From NCBI GenBank assembly GCA_963769905.1, contig CAVYNG010000001.1, positions 372,001 through 436,000 of the forward strand: a stretch of DNA of 64,000 nucleotides, given 5' to 3'. Positions within the stretch are counted from its first letter, which is position 1. Every line of letters starts with the position of its first letter. The notes beneath the pieces are model-generated. The model did not search any database and had not been told where the DNA came from. It saw nothing but the letters and a program-made list of their open reading frames with translations. Positions 1-7,384 of this stretch are shown here, piece after piece. The DNA comes from Bog-756 sp963769905. GTDB lineage: Bacteria; Actinomycetota; Acidimicrobiia; Acidimicrobiales; RAAP-2. A program made the translations under genes and the position numbers.

Positions 1-933
1 CTGCTCCCGCTGCTCGAGAAGGTGATGCAGGGCGGCAAGCCATTGGTCATCATCGCCGAGGACGTCGAGGGCGAGGCGCTCGCGACCCTCGTGGTCAACA
101 AGATCCGGGGGACCTTCCGGAGCGTGGCGGTCAAGGCGCCGGGCTTCGGCGAGCGCCGCAAGGCCATGCTCCAGGACATCGCGATCCTCACCGGTGGCCA
201 GGTCGTCACCGAGGAGGTCGGCCTCAAGCTCGAGAACGTGGGTCTCGACCTGCTCGGCACGGCCCGCAAGGTGGTCGTGACCAAGGACGAGACCACGATT
301 GTCGAGGGTGGCGGCTCCGAAGACGAGATCAAGGGGCGGATCAACCAGATCAAGACCGAGATCGACACCACCGACTCCGACTACGACCGCGAGAAGCTCC
401 AGGAGCGGCTGGCCAAGCTCTCCGGCGGTGTCGCGGTCATCAAGGTCGGGGCGGCCACCGAGGTGGAGCTCAAGGAGAAGAAGCACCGCATCGAGGACGC
501 GGTCTCGACGACGAAGGCTGCCATCGAGGAGGGTGTGGTGCCCGGTGGGGGCGTCGCCCTGCTCCGGTCCCAGAAGGCGATCGACGACGTGGCCGCGAAG
601 CTCGAGAGCGACGAGGCGACCGGTGCCCGCATCGTGTCGAAGGCCGTCGAGGAGCCGCTGAAGCAGATCGCGGTCAACGCCGGCCTCGAGGGCGGTGTGA
701 TCGTCGACAAGGTGCGGCACCTGAAGAAGCCTGCCGAAGGACTGAACGCCGCGACCGGCGAGTACACCGACTTGTTCGCCGACGGTGTGATCGACGCGGT
801 GAAGGTGACCCGCTCGGCGCTGCAGAACGCAGCTTCGATCGCAGCGCTGTTCCTCACCACCGAGGCGGTCATCGTCGACAAGCCCGAGGAGTCGGCCGCC
901 GCGATGCCCGGCGGAGGGATGGACGACTTCTGA
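1..933 (+). CDS. groL: Chaperonin GroEL (60 kDa), 3' part, cut by window edge
   Basis: C-terminal ~310 residues of the ATP-driven GroEL protein-folding chaperonin. The reading frame is open from base 1, so the start and the equatorial ATP-binding N-terminus lie outside the window. Visible: the apical-domain stretch GGKPLVIIAEDVEGEAL, then KAPGFGERRKAMLQDIA, the intermediate-to-equatorial return with VVPGGGVALL, and the usual Gly/Met-rich tail ending PGGGMDDF. The tail is the GGM type typical of canonical GroEL rather than a His-rich GroEL1 tail. It acts in the cytoplasm as a tetradecamer with GroES, which is not in the window. It is followed by a strong hairpin, so it is probably the last gene of its transcript. 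Confidence 0.97.
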   Translation: MLPLLEKVMQGGKPLVIIAEDVEGEALATLVVNKIRGTFRSVAVKAPGFGERRKAMLQDIAILTGGQVVTEEVGLKLENVGLDLLGTARKVVVTKDETTIVEGGGSEDEIKGRINQIKTEIDTTDSDYDREKLQERLAKLSGGVAVIKVGAATEVELKEKKHRIEDAVSTTKAAIEEGVVPGGGVALLRSQKAIDDVAAKLESDEATGARIVSKAVEEPLKQIAVNAGLEGGVIVDKVRHLKKPAEGLNAATGEYTDLFADGVIDAVKVTRSALQNAASIAALFLTTEAVIVDKPEESAAAMPGGGMDDF

Positions 934-997
934 GCCGACCGGTTCGCGAGCGGCCGGACCGGCCGCGACGAAGCGGCCCGCGGCAACGTGGTCGATG

Positions 998-1025
998 CGA
1001 GGGGCGCCCAAATGGGCGCCCCTCG
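998..1025 (+). terminator. Perfect-stem hairpin after groEL
   Basis: A 13-bp perfect inverted repeat (CGAGGGGCGCCCA pairing with its complement around a two-base centre), about 65 bp after the groEL stop and just before the next promoter. There is no T-run after it, which is common for high-GC actinobacterial terminators. It could be bidirectional. Confidence 0.6.
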
Positions 1026-1034
1026 TGCGTTCCC

Positions 1035-1040
1035 TAGACT
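1035..1040 (+). promoter_or_regulatory. -10 element TAGACT of a leaderless promoter for chdC
   Basis: TAGACT lies six bases before the GTG start at 1047 and there is no Shine-Dalgarno sequence. The same spacing recurs before many genes of this window, which supports transcription starting at or next to the start codon. Confidence 0.6.
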
Positions 1041-1046
1041 GTCCGG

Positions 1047-1757
1047 GTGACCCCACCCCTCGCTCCCTCGGTCGGCTGGGGTGTCCTCCACCTCTTCTGC
1101 CGCCTCGGCGGCGACGGCGGCGGTCCGATGTCGTGCGACCGCAAGGCCGTCCTGCGTGCGGTCGAGACAGCCGAGGGCGACGGCGTGCAGGTGGTCGCGG
1201 TCGCACTGCTCGGGCACAAGGCCGACATCGGTCTGATGGCGCTCGGTGCCGATCTCTGGCGACTCCGCCGGCTGCAGTCCGACCTCCAGACCGCCGGCTT
1301 GCGAGTGGTGGACTCCTACGTCTCGCTCACGGAGATCTCGGAGTACGCGACGGGCATGCCCGAGGAGATGAAGCAGACCCGGCTCTACCCGAGGCTCCCT
1401 CCCGAGGGGATGTCCGCGTTCTGCTTCTATCCCATGTCGAAGCGGCGCGGGGACGCCGAGAGGTCGAACTGGTACCGGACTCCCTATGACGAGCGCAAGG
1501 CGCTCATGCTCGGGCACGGCGCGGTGGGCCGGACCTTCGCCGGCCGCATCGTGCAGGTCATCACCGGGTCGACCGGCATCGACGACTGGGAGTGGGGTGT
1601 GACCCTGTTCGGGGTACACCCCGACGATCTGAAGGAGTGCGTCTACGCCATGCGCTTCGACGAAGGATCGGCCCGCTTCGCCGAGTTCGGCCCCTTCGTC
1701 ACCGGTGTGGTCGCGCCGATCGACGAGGTGCTCGACCAGGTCGGTGCCGATGCCTGA
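1047..1757 (+). CDS. chdC: Coproheme decarboxylase ChdC/HemQ (chlorite dismutase family)
   Basis: Last step of the coproporphyrin-dependent heme pathway of Gram-positive bacteria: peroxide-driven oxidative decarboxylation of the two propionates of coproheme to give heme b. The 236-residue protein has the actinobacterial signature: FYPMSKRR (Tyr128 and Lys132 align with the catalytic Tyr and substrate-binding Lys of the family), NWYRTPYDERK, and GHGAVGR, where His157 is the likely proximal iron ligand. ITGSTGIDDWEWGVTLF and DDLKECVYAMRFDE follow. The GTG start is fixed by a TAGACT -10 box six bases upstream. The stop overlaps the larE start by eight bases, so the two genes are translationally coupled. 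A true chlorite-degrading enzyme is unlikely given the Tyr motif. Confidence 0.9.
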   Translation: MTPPLAPSVGWGVLHLFCRLGGDGGGPMSCDRKAVLRAVETAEGDGVQVVAVALLGHKADIGLMALGADLWRLRRLQSDLQTAGLRVVDSYVSLTEISEYATGMPEEMKQTRLYPRLPPEGMSAFCFYPMSKRRGDAERSNWYRTPYDERKALMLGHGAVGRTFAGRIVQVITGSTGIDDWEWGVTLFGVHPDDLKECVYAMRFDEGSARFAEFGPFVTGVVAPIDEVLDQVGADA

Positions 1758-2613
1758 GGCGGAGGGCACCCGGGTCGCGGACGATGAGCTCGACGCGCTG
1801 CGTGCGCAGCTCATCGGGCTCGGGCGGGTGGCGGTCGCGTTCAGCGGCGGAGCCGACTCGGCCTTTCTCGCGTGGGTGGCGACCGAGACGCTCGGTCGTG
1901 AGCGGGCCATCTGCGTCACCGCGGTCTCGCCCTCTCTGGCCCGCGAGGAGCTCGCCGACTGCCGTGCACTCGCCGCGGAGTGGGGTCTCCGACTGGTCGA
2001 GGTCGAGACCGAGGAGCTTGCCGACCCGGCCTACTCGGCGAACGACGGCTCGCGCTGCTACCACTGCAAGGCGACCCTCATGGACGCGCTCGAAGCGGTG
2101 TGCGAGGCCGAAGCCGGGCACGAGAGCCACGACGGTCGGTGGACGGTGGCGCTCGGCGTCAACCTCGACGACCTCGGTGACCACCGCCCCGGGCAGACCG
2201 CGGCGGCCGAGCGCGGCGCGGTGTTCCCGTTGGTCGACGCCGGCTTCACCAAGGACGCGGTGCGGGCGTGGTCGAAGGAGCTCGCTCTGCGCACCTGGGA
2301 CAAGCCGGCGGCCGCGTGCCTGGCCTCCCGCGTCCCGTACGGCACACCGGTCTCGCTCGACACGCTCCGCTCGGTGGCCGACGCCGAGTCGGCGCTCCGG
2401 TTGCTCGGGTTCCGCCAGGTGCGCGTGCGCCACTACGGCGACACCGCGCGGATCGAGGTGCCCGACGAGGACCTCGGGACAGCGGTCGACCGGCGTGACG
2501 AGATCACCCTGGCGGTGCACGCGGCGGGCTACCGCTACGTCACGCTCGACCTCGACGGGTTCAAGTCCGGCAATCTCAATGCGGCCCTGGCCGCGAGGGA
2601 GGCCGTCCGATGA
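1750..2613 (+). CDS. larE: LarE-type ATP-dependent sacrificial sulfur transferase
   Basis: Final sulfur-insertion enzyme for the nickel-pincer nucleotide (NPN) cofactor of lactate racemase-type enzymes. It adenylates the pyridinium biscarboxylic acid mononucleotide carboxylates and supplies sulfur. The 287-residue protein shows a PP-loop near the N-terminus (FSGGADSAFLA), a Cys pair in NDGSRCYHCK, and the motif DKPAAACLASRVPYG. The Cys of that last motif corresponds to the sacrificial cysteine of Lactobacillus LarE. The ATG at 1750 lies within the end of chdC; the upstream in-frame codons are chdC sequence. The stop overlaps the next gene as ATGA. larB and larC are found 11-13 kb away on the other strand, not beside it. 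Confidence 0.88.
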   Translation: MPEAEGTRVADDELDALRAQLIGLGRVAVAFSGGADSAFLAWVATETLGRERAICVTAVSPSLAREELADCRALAAEWGLRLVEVETEELADPAYSANDGSRCYHCKATLMDALEAVCEAEAGHESHDGRWTVALGVNLDDLGDHRPGQTAAAERGAVFPLVDAGFTKDAVRAWSKELALRTWDKPAAACLASRVPYGTPVSLDTLRSVADAESALRLLGFRQVRVRHYGDTARIEVPDEDLGTAVDRRDEITLAVHAAGYRYVTLDLDGFKSGNLNAALAAREAVR

Positions 2614-2849
2614 TCGGCGTGCGAGTGAAGCTCACCTTCCCCGAGGAGCTGGTGCGCGAGCCGATCATCGCCCGCATGGTCAAGGAGCTCGACATCGTCC
2701 CGAACATCCGCCGGGCGGACGTGGGTGAGCACACCGGCTGGATCATCTGCGAGCTGGACGGCAACGCGGAGGTGGTCGACCGCGCAGTCGACTGGCTCAG
2801 GAACGAGGGAGTCCAGGTGGACCTCCTCGGCGACGTCATCGAGAGCTGA
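2610..2849 (+). CDS. Small NIL-domain protein
   Basis: A 79-residue stand-alone NIL domain, the ferredoxin-like fold found at the C-terminus of the methionine ABC ATPase MetN and in some Fe-S proteins. Visible: the family opening VRVKLTFPEELVREPIIARMV, the NIRRADV strand, GWIICELDGN and the closing V/L-rich strand VQVDLLGDVIE. There is no cysteine cluster for an Fe-S partner domain. It starts within the larE stop (ATGA overlap) and so belongs to the chdC-larE operon. Whether it binds a ligand or a partner in cofactor assembly is unknown. Confidence 0.8.
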   Translation: MIGVRVKLTFPEELVREPIIARMVKELDIVPNIRRADVGEHTGWIICELDGNAEVVDRAVDWLRNEGVQVDLLGDVIES

Positions 2850-2924
2850 CCGGTCGGCTCGGAGCGGCGCCGGAGAAGGAGCAGGGCCGCGGGCAGCCCC
2901 GGCCGAGGGTCCTGGCGGAGGTCT

Positions 2925-3116
2925 TCAGGAAGTGGGGTCGTCTCGGTTGCGGATGGTCCAGCCCGCGCCCGAGACGTTGCGCGGCTCGTAGAAGAGGCAG
3001 CCGTCCGGGCAGGCAAAGGGGAGCTGATCGTTGGCACCCATCCGGCAACGCTCGAGCTTCTCCTCGTGCGCGGTCGTCTGCATGATGTAGTGACGGCAGT
3101 CGTCGCGTACGCTCAC
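2925..3116 (-). CDS. Small conserved Cys-rich protein, possible metal or Fe-S binder
   Basis: A 63-residue protein of unknown function with four cysteines at positions 7, 24, 36 and 40 (C-x16-C-x11-C-x3-C), in the contexts DDCRHY, LERCRMGA and FACPDGCLFYEP. The spacing and polar surroundings suggest a zinc or iron-sulfur site; this is an inference. The GTG start at 3116 is preceded by CAGAAT six bases upstream, a weak match to the leaderless -10 pattern of this window. It is divergent from the Nudix gene and convergent with the chdC-larE operon. The third-codon GC bias and the ordered cysteine spacing argue for a real gene rather than a chance reading frame. Confidence 0.65.
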   Translation of the reverse strand: MSVRDDCRHYIMQTTAHEEKLERCRMGANDQLPFACPDGCLFYEPRNVSGAGWTIRNRDDPTS

Positions 3117-3161
3117 TCTCCAATTCTGCCCTATGCCGGCGGCTCTGCGGTGTCAGTGGGG

Positions 3162-3167
3162 TAGCGT
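3162..3167 (+). promoter_or_regulatory. -10 element TAGCGT, leaderless promoter of the Nudix gene
   Basis: TAGCGT is seven bases before GTG at 3175. It decides the start in favour of 3175 over the in-frame ATG at 3133. Confidence 0.5.
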
Positions 3168-3174
3168 CGAGCAG

Positions 3175-3873
3175 GTGGAAGCCGAGCCGTCCACCAAGCA
3201 GCTCCTGCGGTGGAGCGAGGCACTGGCGGGCATCGCGCGCACCGGGCTCGGGTTCACCGAATCGCTCTACGAGCAGGAGCGCTTCGAGGAAGTCCTCCGG
3301 GTCGCGGCCGACATCCGCTTCGCGATCGACGGAGGCGCCGAGGGCGTCGAGGACGCCGACGGGATCGTCGAGGAGTGGCTCACGACCGTCGGAAAGGGCG
3401 TGCCCGGCTACGTCACCCCGAAGGTCGCCGTCGGCGCGGCGGTCGGCAACGAGAAGGGCGAGATCCTCCTCGTGCGGCGAGCCGACTCCGGCGTGTGGCT
3501 CTACCCGACCGGATGGGCGGACGTCGGCTACTCGGCGGCCGAAGTCGTGGTCAAAGAGGTCGAGGAGGAGACCGGCATCGAGGCCGAGGTGGTCCGTCTG
3601 GTCGCGGTGCTCGACGGGCTCCGGATCGGCATCAGCCGGATCCCGCTCTACTCGCTCGTGTTCCAGTGCCGGCCGATCGGTGGCGAGCTGCGGCCCCACC
3701 CGCTCGAGTGCTCCGACGTCGGGTGGTTCGCACCCGAGGACCTTCCCTACCCGCTGGCCGGCGCCGAGCGGTGGGGCGAGCACATCTTCGCCGCACTCCG
3801 AGGCGAGCGGGTCGACGTCCTCTACGACCCGGTGCGCTCGCCCATCTGGCGCGGCGAGCCGGAGCGGTCCTGA
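3175..3873 (+). CDS. Nudix hydrolase with N-terminal helical domain
   Basis: A Nudix phosphohydrolase that would cleave a nucleoside diphosphate linked to another moiety; the substrate is not predictable. The first ~70 residues (LLRWSEALAGIARTGLGFTE, then FEEVLRVAADIRF) match the helical N-terminal domain of the Nudix_N type (PF12535). The catalytic domain begins at TPKVAVGAAV. The Nudix box reads GWADVGYSAAEVVVKEVEEETGI: the usual first Glu is Tyr and the Arg is Lys, while the metal-binding EVEEE core is intact; I believe such changes are common in this subfamily. The GTG start at 3175 is favoured by the -10 box just upstream; an ATG at 3133 would add 14 residues. Confidence 0.82.
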   Translation: MEAEPSTKQLLRWSEALAGIARTGLGFTESLYEQERFEEVLRVAADIRFAIDGGAEGVEDADGIVEEWLTTVGKGVPGYVTPKVAVGAAVGNEKGEILLVRRADSGVWLYPTGWADVGYSAAEVVVKEVEEETGIEAEVVRLVAVLDGLRIGISRIPLYSLVFQCRPIGGELRPHPLECSDVGWFAPEDLPYPLAGAERWGEHIFAALRGERVDVLYDPVRSPIWRGEPERS

Positions 3874-3985
3874 TCTTCCGCGCGCGACCGCGCGACCGGC
3901 ATCGAGACGAGTCGGGTCGCGCCGGTGCGCCCGATGGCGCCGGTGCGACCGATGGCGTGCCACGATCCGCACACGGGTCGCTGGC

Positions 3986-3991
3986 TACACT
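3986..3991 (+). promoter_or_regulatory. -10 element TACACT, leaderless promoter of a GNAT gene
   Basis: TACACT lies six bases before the GTG at 3998, the same geometry as at 1035 and 49002. No ribosome-binding site is present. Confidence 0.55.
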
Positions 3992-3997
3992 CGGCCC

Positions 3998-4504
3998 GTG
4001 ACTCCCCCGAGCTCCGCCGACTCGTCGGACCGCCGCGCCGGGACGAACGGGAGCCGACCGGGCCGCTCGCCGGACGTCACGATCGGCGAGGTCGACGCGG
4101 TCACCCCCGAGCTGGTCGAGGCCATCGCCCGATTGCTGCCCCAGCTCTCCTCCTCCTCTCCCCCGCCCGACCGCGACGAGCTCACCGAGATCGTGGGCTC
4201 GCCGACCTCGGTGCTCTTCGTGGCGCGTGACGCCGACGAGAGGATCGTGGGCTCCTTGACGCTGGCGCGCTTCCGGGTGCCGACCGGGGTGCGGGCGTGG
4301 ATCGAGGACGTGGTGGTGGACGAAGCGTCTCGGGGCGCGGGTATCGGAGAAGCCCTCGTCGCCGCGGCAGTGGACCGGGCGACGGCCGAGGGCGCGAAGT
4401 CGGTCGACCTCACCTCGCGCCCGAGCCGCGAAGACGCGAACCGTCTCTACCAGCGGATGGGGTTCGAGGCCCGCGCGACCAACGTCTATCGCTGGAGCCC
4501 GTGA
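3998..4504 (+). CDS. GNAT-family N-acetyltransferase
   Basis: A 168-residue acetyl-CoA-dependent acetyltransferase. After a ~25-residue Ser/Arg-rich leader come the GNAT core elements: VLFVARDADERIVGSL, IEDVVVDEASRGAGIGEAL (acetyl-CoA pyrophosphate loop, R/G-x-x-G-x-G/A type) and ANRLYQRMGFEARATNVY. The C-terminal YxRMGF element is typical of small-molecule or amino-acid acetyltransferases. The substrate cannot be deduced. The reading frame is open far upstream, but the GTG at 3998 with a TACACT box six bases ahead is the likely start. The next gene, also a GNAT, follows in the same direction. Confidence 0.8.
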   Translation: MTPPSSADSSDRRAGTNGSRPGRSPDVTIGEVDAVTPELVEAIARLLPQLSSSSPPPDRDELTEIVGSPTSVLFVARDADERIVGSLTLARFRVPTGVRAWIEDVVVDEASRGAGIGEALVAAAVDRATAEGAKSVDLTSRPSREDANRLYQRMGFEARATNVYRWSP

Positions 4505-4546
4505 GCGGCGTGGATCGCCCCGCGGCGCTGAGCGCCATACCTGCGG

Positions 4547-5146
4547 ATGTCGACTCCGGCGACCGACTGGCTGACTGAGCGACCCGCGGAGTCGATCCGG
4601 GAGGGTGACCTCCTCCTCACCCGCCCGCGCCTCGACGACCTCGGCGAGATGGTGGCCGCGGTCAACACAAGCCTCGAGGAGCTCGGTCGCTGGTTTCCCT
4701 GGGCGCAACAGCCGGCAACCGACGAGTCGGTCCGCGCGTACCTGACGGAGGTCGAGCGCAGCTGGGAGGAGGGCGCCGGGTTCTCCTACGTCGTGCGAGA
4801 GCTGGCGGACGGCGCCCCACCCGGAGGGATCGTCTGCGGATGCGGAGTGCACGTCCGGCTCGGGCCGGGCGCGCTCGAGATCGGGTACTGGGTCCGCACT
4901 GATCGGACCCGCTTCGGGATCGCGACCGGTGCCGCACGTGCGCTGACCCGTGCCGCTTTCTCCCTTCCGGGCGTCGAGCGGGTCGAGATCCACTGCGACC
5001 AGTCGAACCGTCCGAGCGCGGGGGTGGCCGAAAAGCTCGGCTACGTCTTCGACCGCACCGAGCCGAAGGAGCCCGCCGCGCCGGGGGAGACCGGGCGGTT
5101 CATGATCTGGGTTCGGAGCTCCGGGCCCGCCGGCGGGGCCGGCTGA
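4547..5146 (+). CDS. RimJ/RimL-type GNAT acetyltransferase
   Basis: A 199-residue acetyltransferase of the RimJ/RimL class (N-terminal amino group of ribosomal or other proteins, or an amine substrate). Characteristic blocks in order: LLLTRPRLDDLGEMVAAV, LGRWFPWAQ, GCGVHVRLGPGALEIGYWV, then ALTRAAFSLPGVERVEIHCD and the N-R-P-S-A-G-V-A-EKLGYVFD segment. The ATG at 4547 follows the upstream GNAT stop by 42 bases without a strong ribosome-binding site. It ends 56 bases before the convergent FKBP gene. The specific target is unknown. Confidence 0.82.
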   Translation: MSTPATDWLTERPAESIREGDLLLTRPRLDDLGEMVAAVNTSLEELGRWFPWAQQPATDESVRAYLTEVERSWEEGAGFSYVVRELADGAPPGGIVCGCGVHVRLGPGALEIGYWVRTDRTRFGIATGAARALTRAAFSLPGVERVEIHCDQSNRPSAGVAEKLGYVFDRTEPKEPAAPGETGRFMIWVRSSGPAGGAG

Positions 5147-5202
5147 ACCCGGTCAGGCGTCCGTTTCGGTCAGCGCACCGCGTGGCTCGGGTACGGCCGT
5201 CA

Positions 5203-5742
5203 CTACCCGATCTTTTGCATGTCGACGACGAACACCAGCGTGTCGTTCGCCGCGATGCCCGAGCCGGGTGACTGGTTGCCGTACCCGAGGCTCGGGGGGA
5301 TGACCAGCTCGCGCCGGCCACCGACCTTCATCCCGACCACGCCGTCGTCCCAACCGGGGATCACCTGTCCCTGGCCCAAGGTGAAAGTGAACGGCTGGCT
5401 GTCCCACGACGCCTGGACGACCTTCCCCGAGGAGTAGGTCGCGAGCACGTACTGGACGGTGACGGAGTCACCGGCCTTCGCAGCCGGCCCGCTGCCCACG
5501 ATGAGATCGGTGCTCTCGAGCTGGGTGGGCGGTGCCCCGGTCGGCACGACCACCGTGGGCTCCTTCCCGATCGTGCCGGCCGGCGACGGGCTCTGGACCG
5601 GCACGGTCGCCACCGTGGTCGAAGGCGCCGTGGAGCGCGAAGTGGTGGTCGTCGTCGAGCTGCTCGACGCGCTGCTGCAGCCGCCGAGTCCGAGCGCGGC
5701 GAGCGCCACCGCGGCGATCGACCACCTTTGCAGACGTGGCAT
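5203..5742 (-). CDS. FKBP-type peptidyl-prolyl isomerase lipoprotein
   Basis: Extracytoplasmic prolyl cis-trans isomerase. The ATG at 5742 has a good ribosome-binding site (AAAGGA, eight bases upstream). The N-terminus is a lipoprotein signal peptide with lipobox LGGC and lipidated Cys22, followed by a ~45-residue Ser/Thr/Pro linker that would span the cell envelope. The C-terminal ~110 residues are the FKBP domain: GDSVTVQYV, WDSQPFTFTLGQGQVIPGWD, GVVGMKVGGRRELVIPPSLGYG and the closing strand TLVFVVDMQKI. The active-site pattern F-x-LGxGxVIPGWD-x-G is complete, so the enzyme should be active and FK506-binding. It is monocistronic and divergent from the DUF222 gene. Confidence 0.92.
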   Translation of the reverse strand: MPRLQRWSIAAVALAALGLGGCSSASSSSTTTTTSRSTAPSTTVATVPVQSPSPAGTIGKEPTVVVPTGAPPTQLESTDLIVGSGPAAKAGDSVTVQYVLATYSSGKVVQASWDSQPFTFTLGQGQVIPGWDDGVVGMKVGGRRELVIPPSLGYGNQSPGSGIAANDTLVFVVDMQKIG

Positions 5743-5979
5743 GAACGGTCCTTTCGAAGTCGTGAGGGCGCGTGTCCGGTTCTCCGCCCGATCGGGCAGG
5801 CCAGAGGGTAGCCGGGGTCGAGGCGGGTCCACCGGCACCCCAACTTTCCGGTCCGGGGGACCACGGGGTGCGCGGCTCGGGCGACCACGAGGTGCGCGAC
5901 CGGGCGACCAGCGCCTCGAGTCCGGGGCCGCACCTCCTCCGGCGAGCCCCAGTCACACCCCTCCGCGAGGGTGTCCCCC

Positions 5980-7242
5980 ATGCTGCTCGACCAGCTCCGC
6001 GACGTCGCCGGAGACCTGCGTTCGGCCCTTTCGGACCTCGAGCCCGAGCGACTGAGCGGGACCGACGCCGACCGGTTGCTCAAGGTCTTCGCCGAGATCG
6101 AGAAGCTCGCCTCCGGCGGCAAGCTCCTCGCCGCACGCCGAGTCGAGACGTCGAACGCCTGGCGGCGGAAGGGCCACCGATCGGCGGCGGCGCACGTGGC
6201 CGAAGTCACCGGGACCGGTCTCGGCCAGGCCATCAACTCGTTGACGACCGCACGGCAGCTGGGCTCGCTCCCGGCGACCGAGGGCGCACTGCGCAAGGGT
6301 CGCCTCTCGGAGTCGCAGGTGAAAGAGATCGCCGGGGCGGCGACCGTTCGCCCCGACGCGGAGCAGTCCCTCGTCGACGCGGCGGGCTCGCAGCCTCTCA
6401 ACGTGCTCAAGCTGCGCTGCCAGAGGGTCAAGGCGAGCGGACACGACCAGACCTCGGCGTACCACGCGATCCGGCGCGGCCGCTATCTGCGCAATTGGAC
6501 CGACGGCGACGGGGCGGTCCGCTTCGACGCTCGCCTCACGCCCGACGAGGGAGCGCGGCTGCTCGCGACGGTCAAGGCCGAAACCGACCGTCTCCTCGTC
6601 GAGGCACGCCGGGCCGGCGTCGAAGAGCCGCGACGTGCGCTCGCCGCGGACGCGCTGGTGGGGCTCGCGTGTGGCCGGCGCGGTGTGACGGACAGAGACG
6701 CCGCCGCGGGTGCGCGAAGCCGGAACGCGGCGCGGCGAGCTGCCGGCGCCGGCCCCTCGGAGAACGGATCGTCCGGACCGGCGACCATGGTCCACGTCCG
6801 GGTCGACCATGCCGCGCTCGTGCGTGGGCGGGTCGAGCCCGGCGAGATCTGCGAGATCCCCGGGGTCGGGCCGATCCCGGTGGCGGTCGCCCGTTCGCTC
6901 GCCGCCGACTCGATCCTGAGTGTGCTCGTCACGAACGGTGTCGACGTGACCGGCGTCGCCCACGCGGGGAGGACGATTCCCGCATCGGTGAGAAGGGCCC
7001 TCGCCGAACGGGATCCGGCCTGCGTGGTCCCCGGGTGCGGACAGCGCGACGACCTCGAGATCGACCACCTCGAGCCGTTCGCTCGGGGCGGTTCTACGAG
7101 TCTCGACAATCTGGTGCGTCTCTGCCACTGGCACCACTACCTGAAGACCCACCAGGGTCATCGCCTCGAACGGGTGGAGGGTGGATGGCGCTGGATCGGT
7201 GCCGGGAGCGAACGCTCCCCGACCCTGCTCCGCTCCGGGTAG
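5980..7242 (+). CDS. DUF222 protein with C-terminal HNH endonuclease domain
   Basis: A member of the large actinobacterial DUF222/HNH family. Residues 1-300 form the helical DUF222 region (VEKL-like opening EIEKLASGGKLLAARRVE, then RLSESQVKEIAGAA and ARLTPDEGARLLATVKAE). The last 60 residues are an HNH nuclease: DPACVVPGCGQRDDLEIDHL with the catalytic IDH, then SLDNLVRLCHWHHYLKTH. The paired Cys (CVVPGC) plus the downstream Cys/His can hold a structural zinc. The ATG at 5980 is chosen because GAGGG lies eight bases upstream. These genes are often multicopy and are seen as possible mobile or intron-derived nucleases; the function here is unknown. The 237-bp gap before it holds no other gene that I can see. 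Confidence 0.9.
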   Translation: MLLDQLRDVAGDLRSALSDLEPERLSGTDADRLLKVFAEIEKLASGGKLLAARRVETSNAWRRKGHRSAAAHVAEVTGTGLGQAINSLTTARQLGSLPATEGALRKGRLSESQVKEIAGAATVRPDAEQSLVDAAGSQPLNVLKLRCQRVKASGHDQTSAYHAIRRGRYLRNWTDGDGAVRFDARLTPDEGARLLATVKAETDRLLVEARRAGVEEPRRALAADALVGLACGRRGVTDRDAAAGARSRNAARRAAGAGPSENGSSGPATMVHVRVDHAALVRGRVEPGEICEIPGVGPIPVAVARSLAADSILSVLVTNGVDVTGVAHAGRTIPASVRRALAERDPACVVPGCGQRDDLEIDHLEPFARGGSTSLDNLVRLCHWHHYLKTHQGHRLERVEGGWRWIGAGSERSPTLLRSG

Positions 7243-7384
7243 CTCACGGGCCCTTCGAGGACACGGGTCGGCCGATCGCCCGTGCGGAGCGCATCACGAA
7301 GTTACCCAGTCAAACCTCCGAAACGTTCCGTCCATCGACTCGCTGGTCTGAAAGACTCTCCGGCTGGAACAAAAGGGGGTAGCC

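Noticed and set aside
1034..1228. Small minus-strand frame near the chdC start
   Set aside because: Lies inside chdC on the opposite strand with no features; chdC is well supported.
381..1919. A 512-codon open frame on the minus strand across groEL, chdC and larE
   Set aside because: It runs opposite three strongly supported genes and its Arg/Ala/Ser-rich sequence has no family features. This is typical shadow coding in high-GC DNA.
3133..3174. ATG at 3133 as Nudix start
   Set aside because: The GTG at 3175 has a -10 box seven bases upstream and begins at the conserved N-terminal domain. The upstream 14 residues look unconserved.
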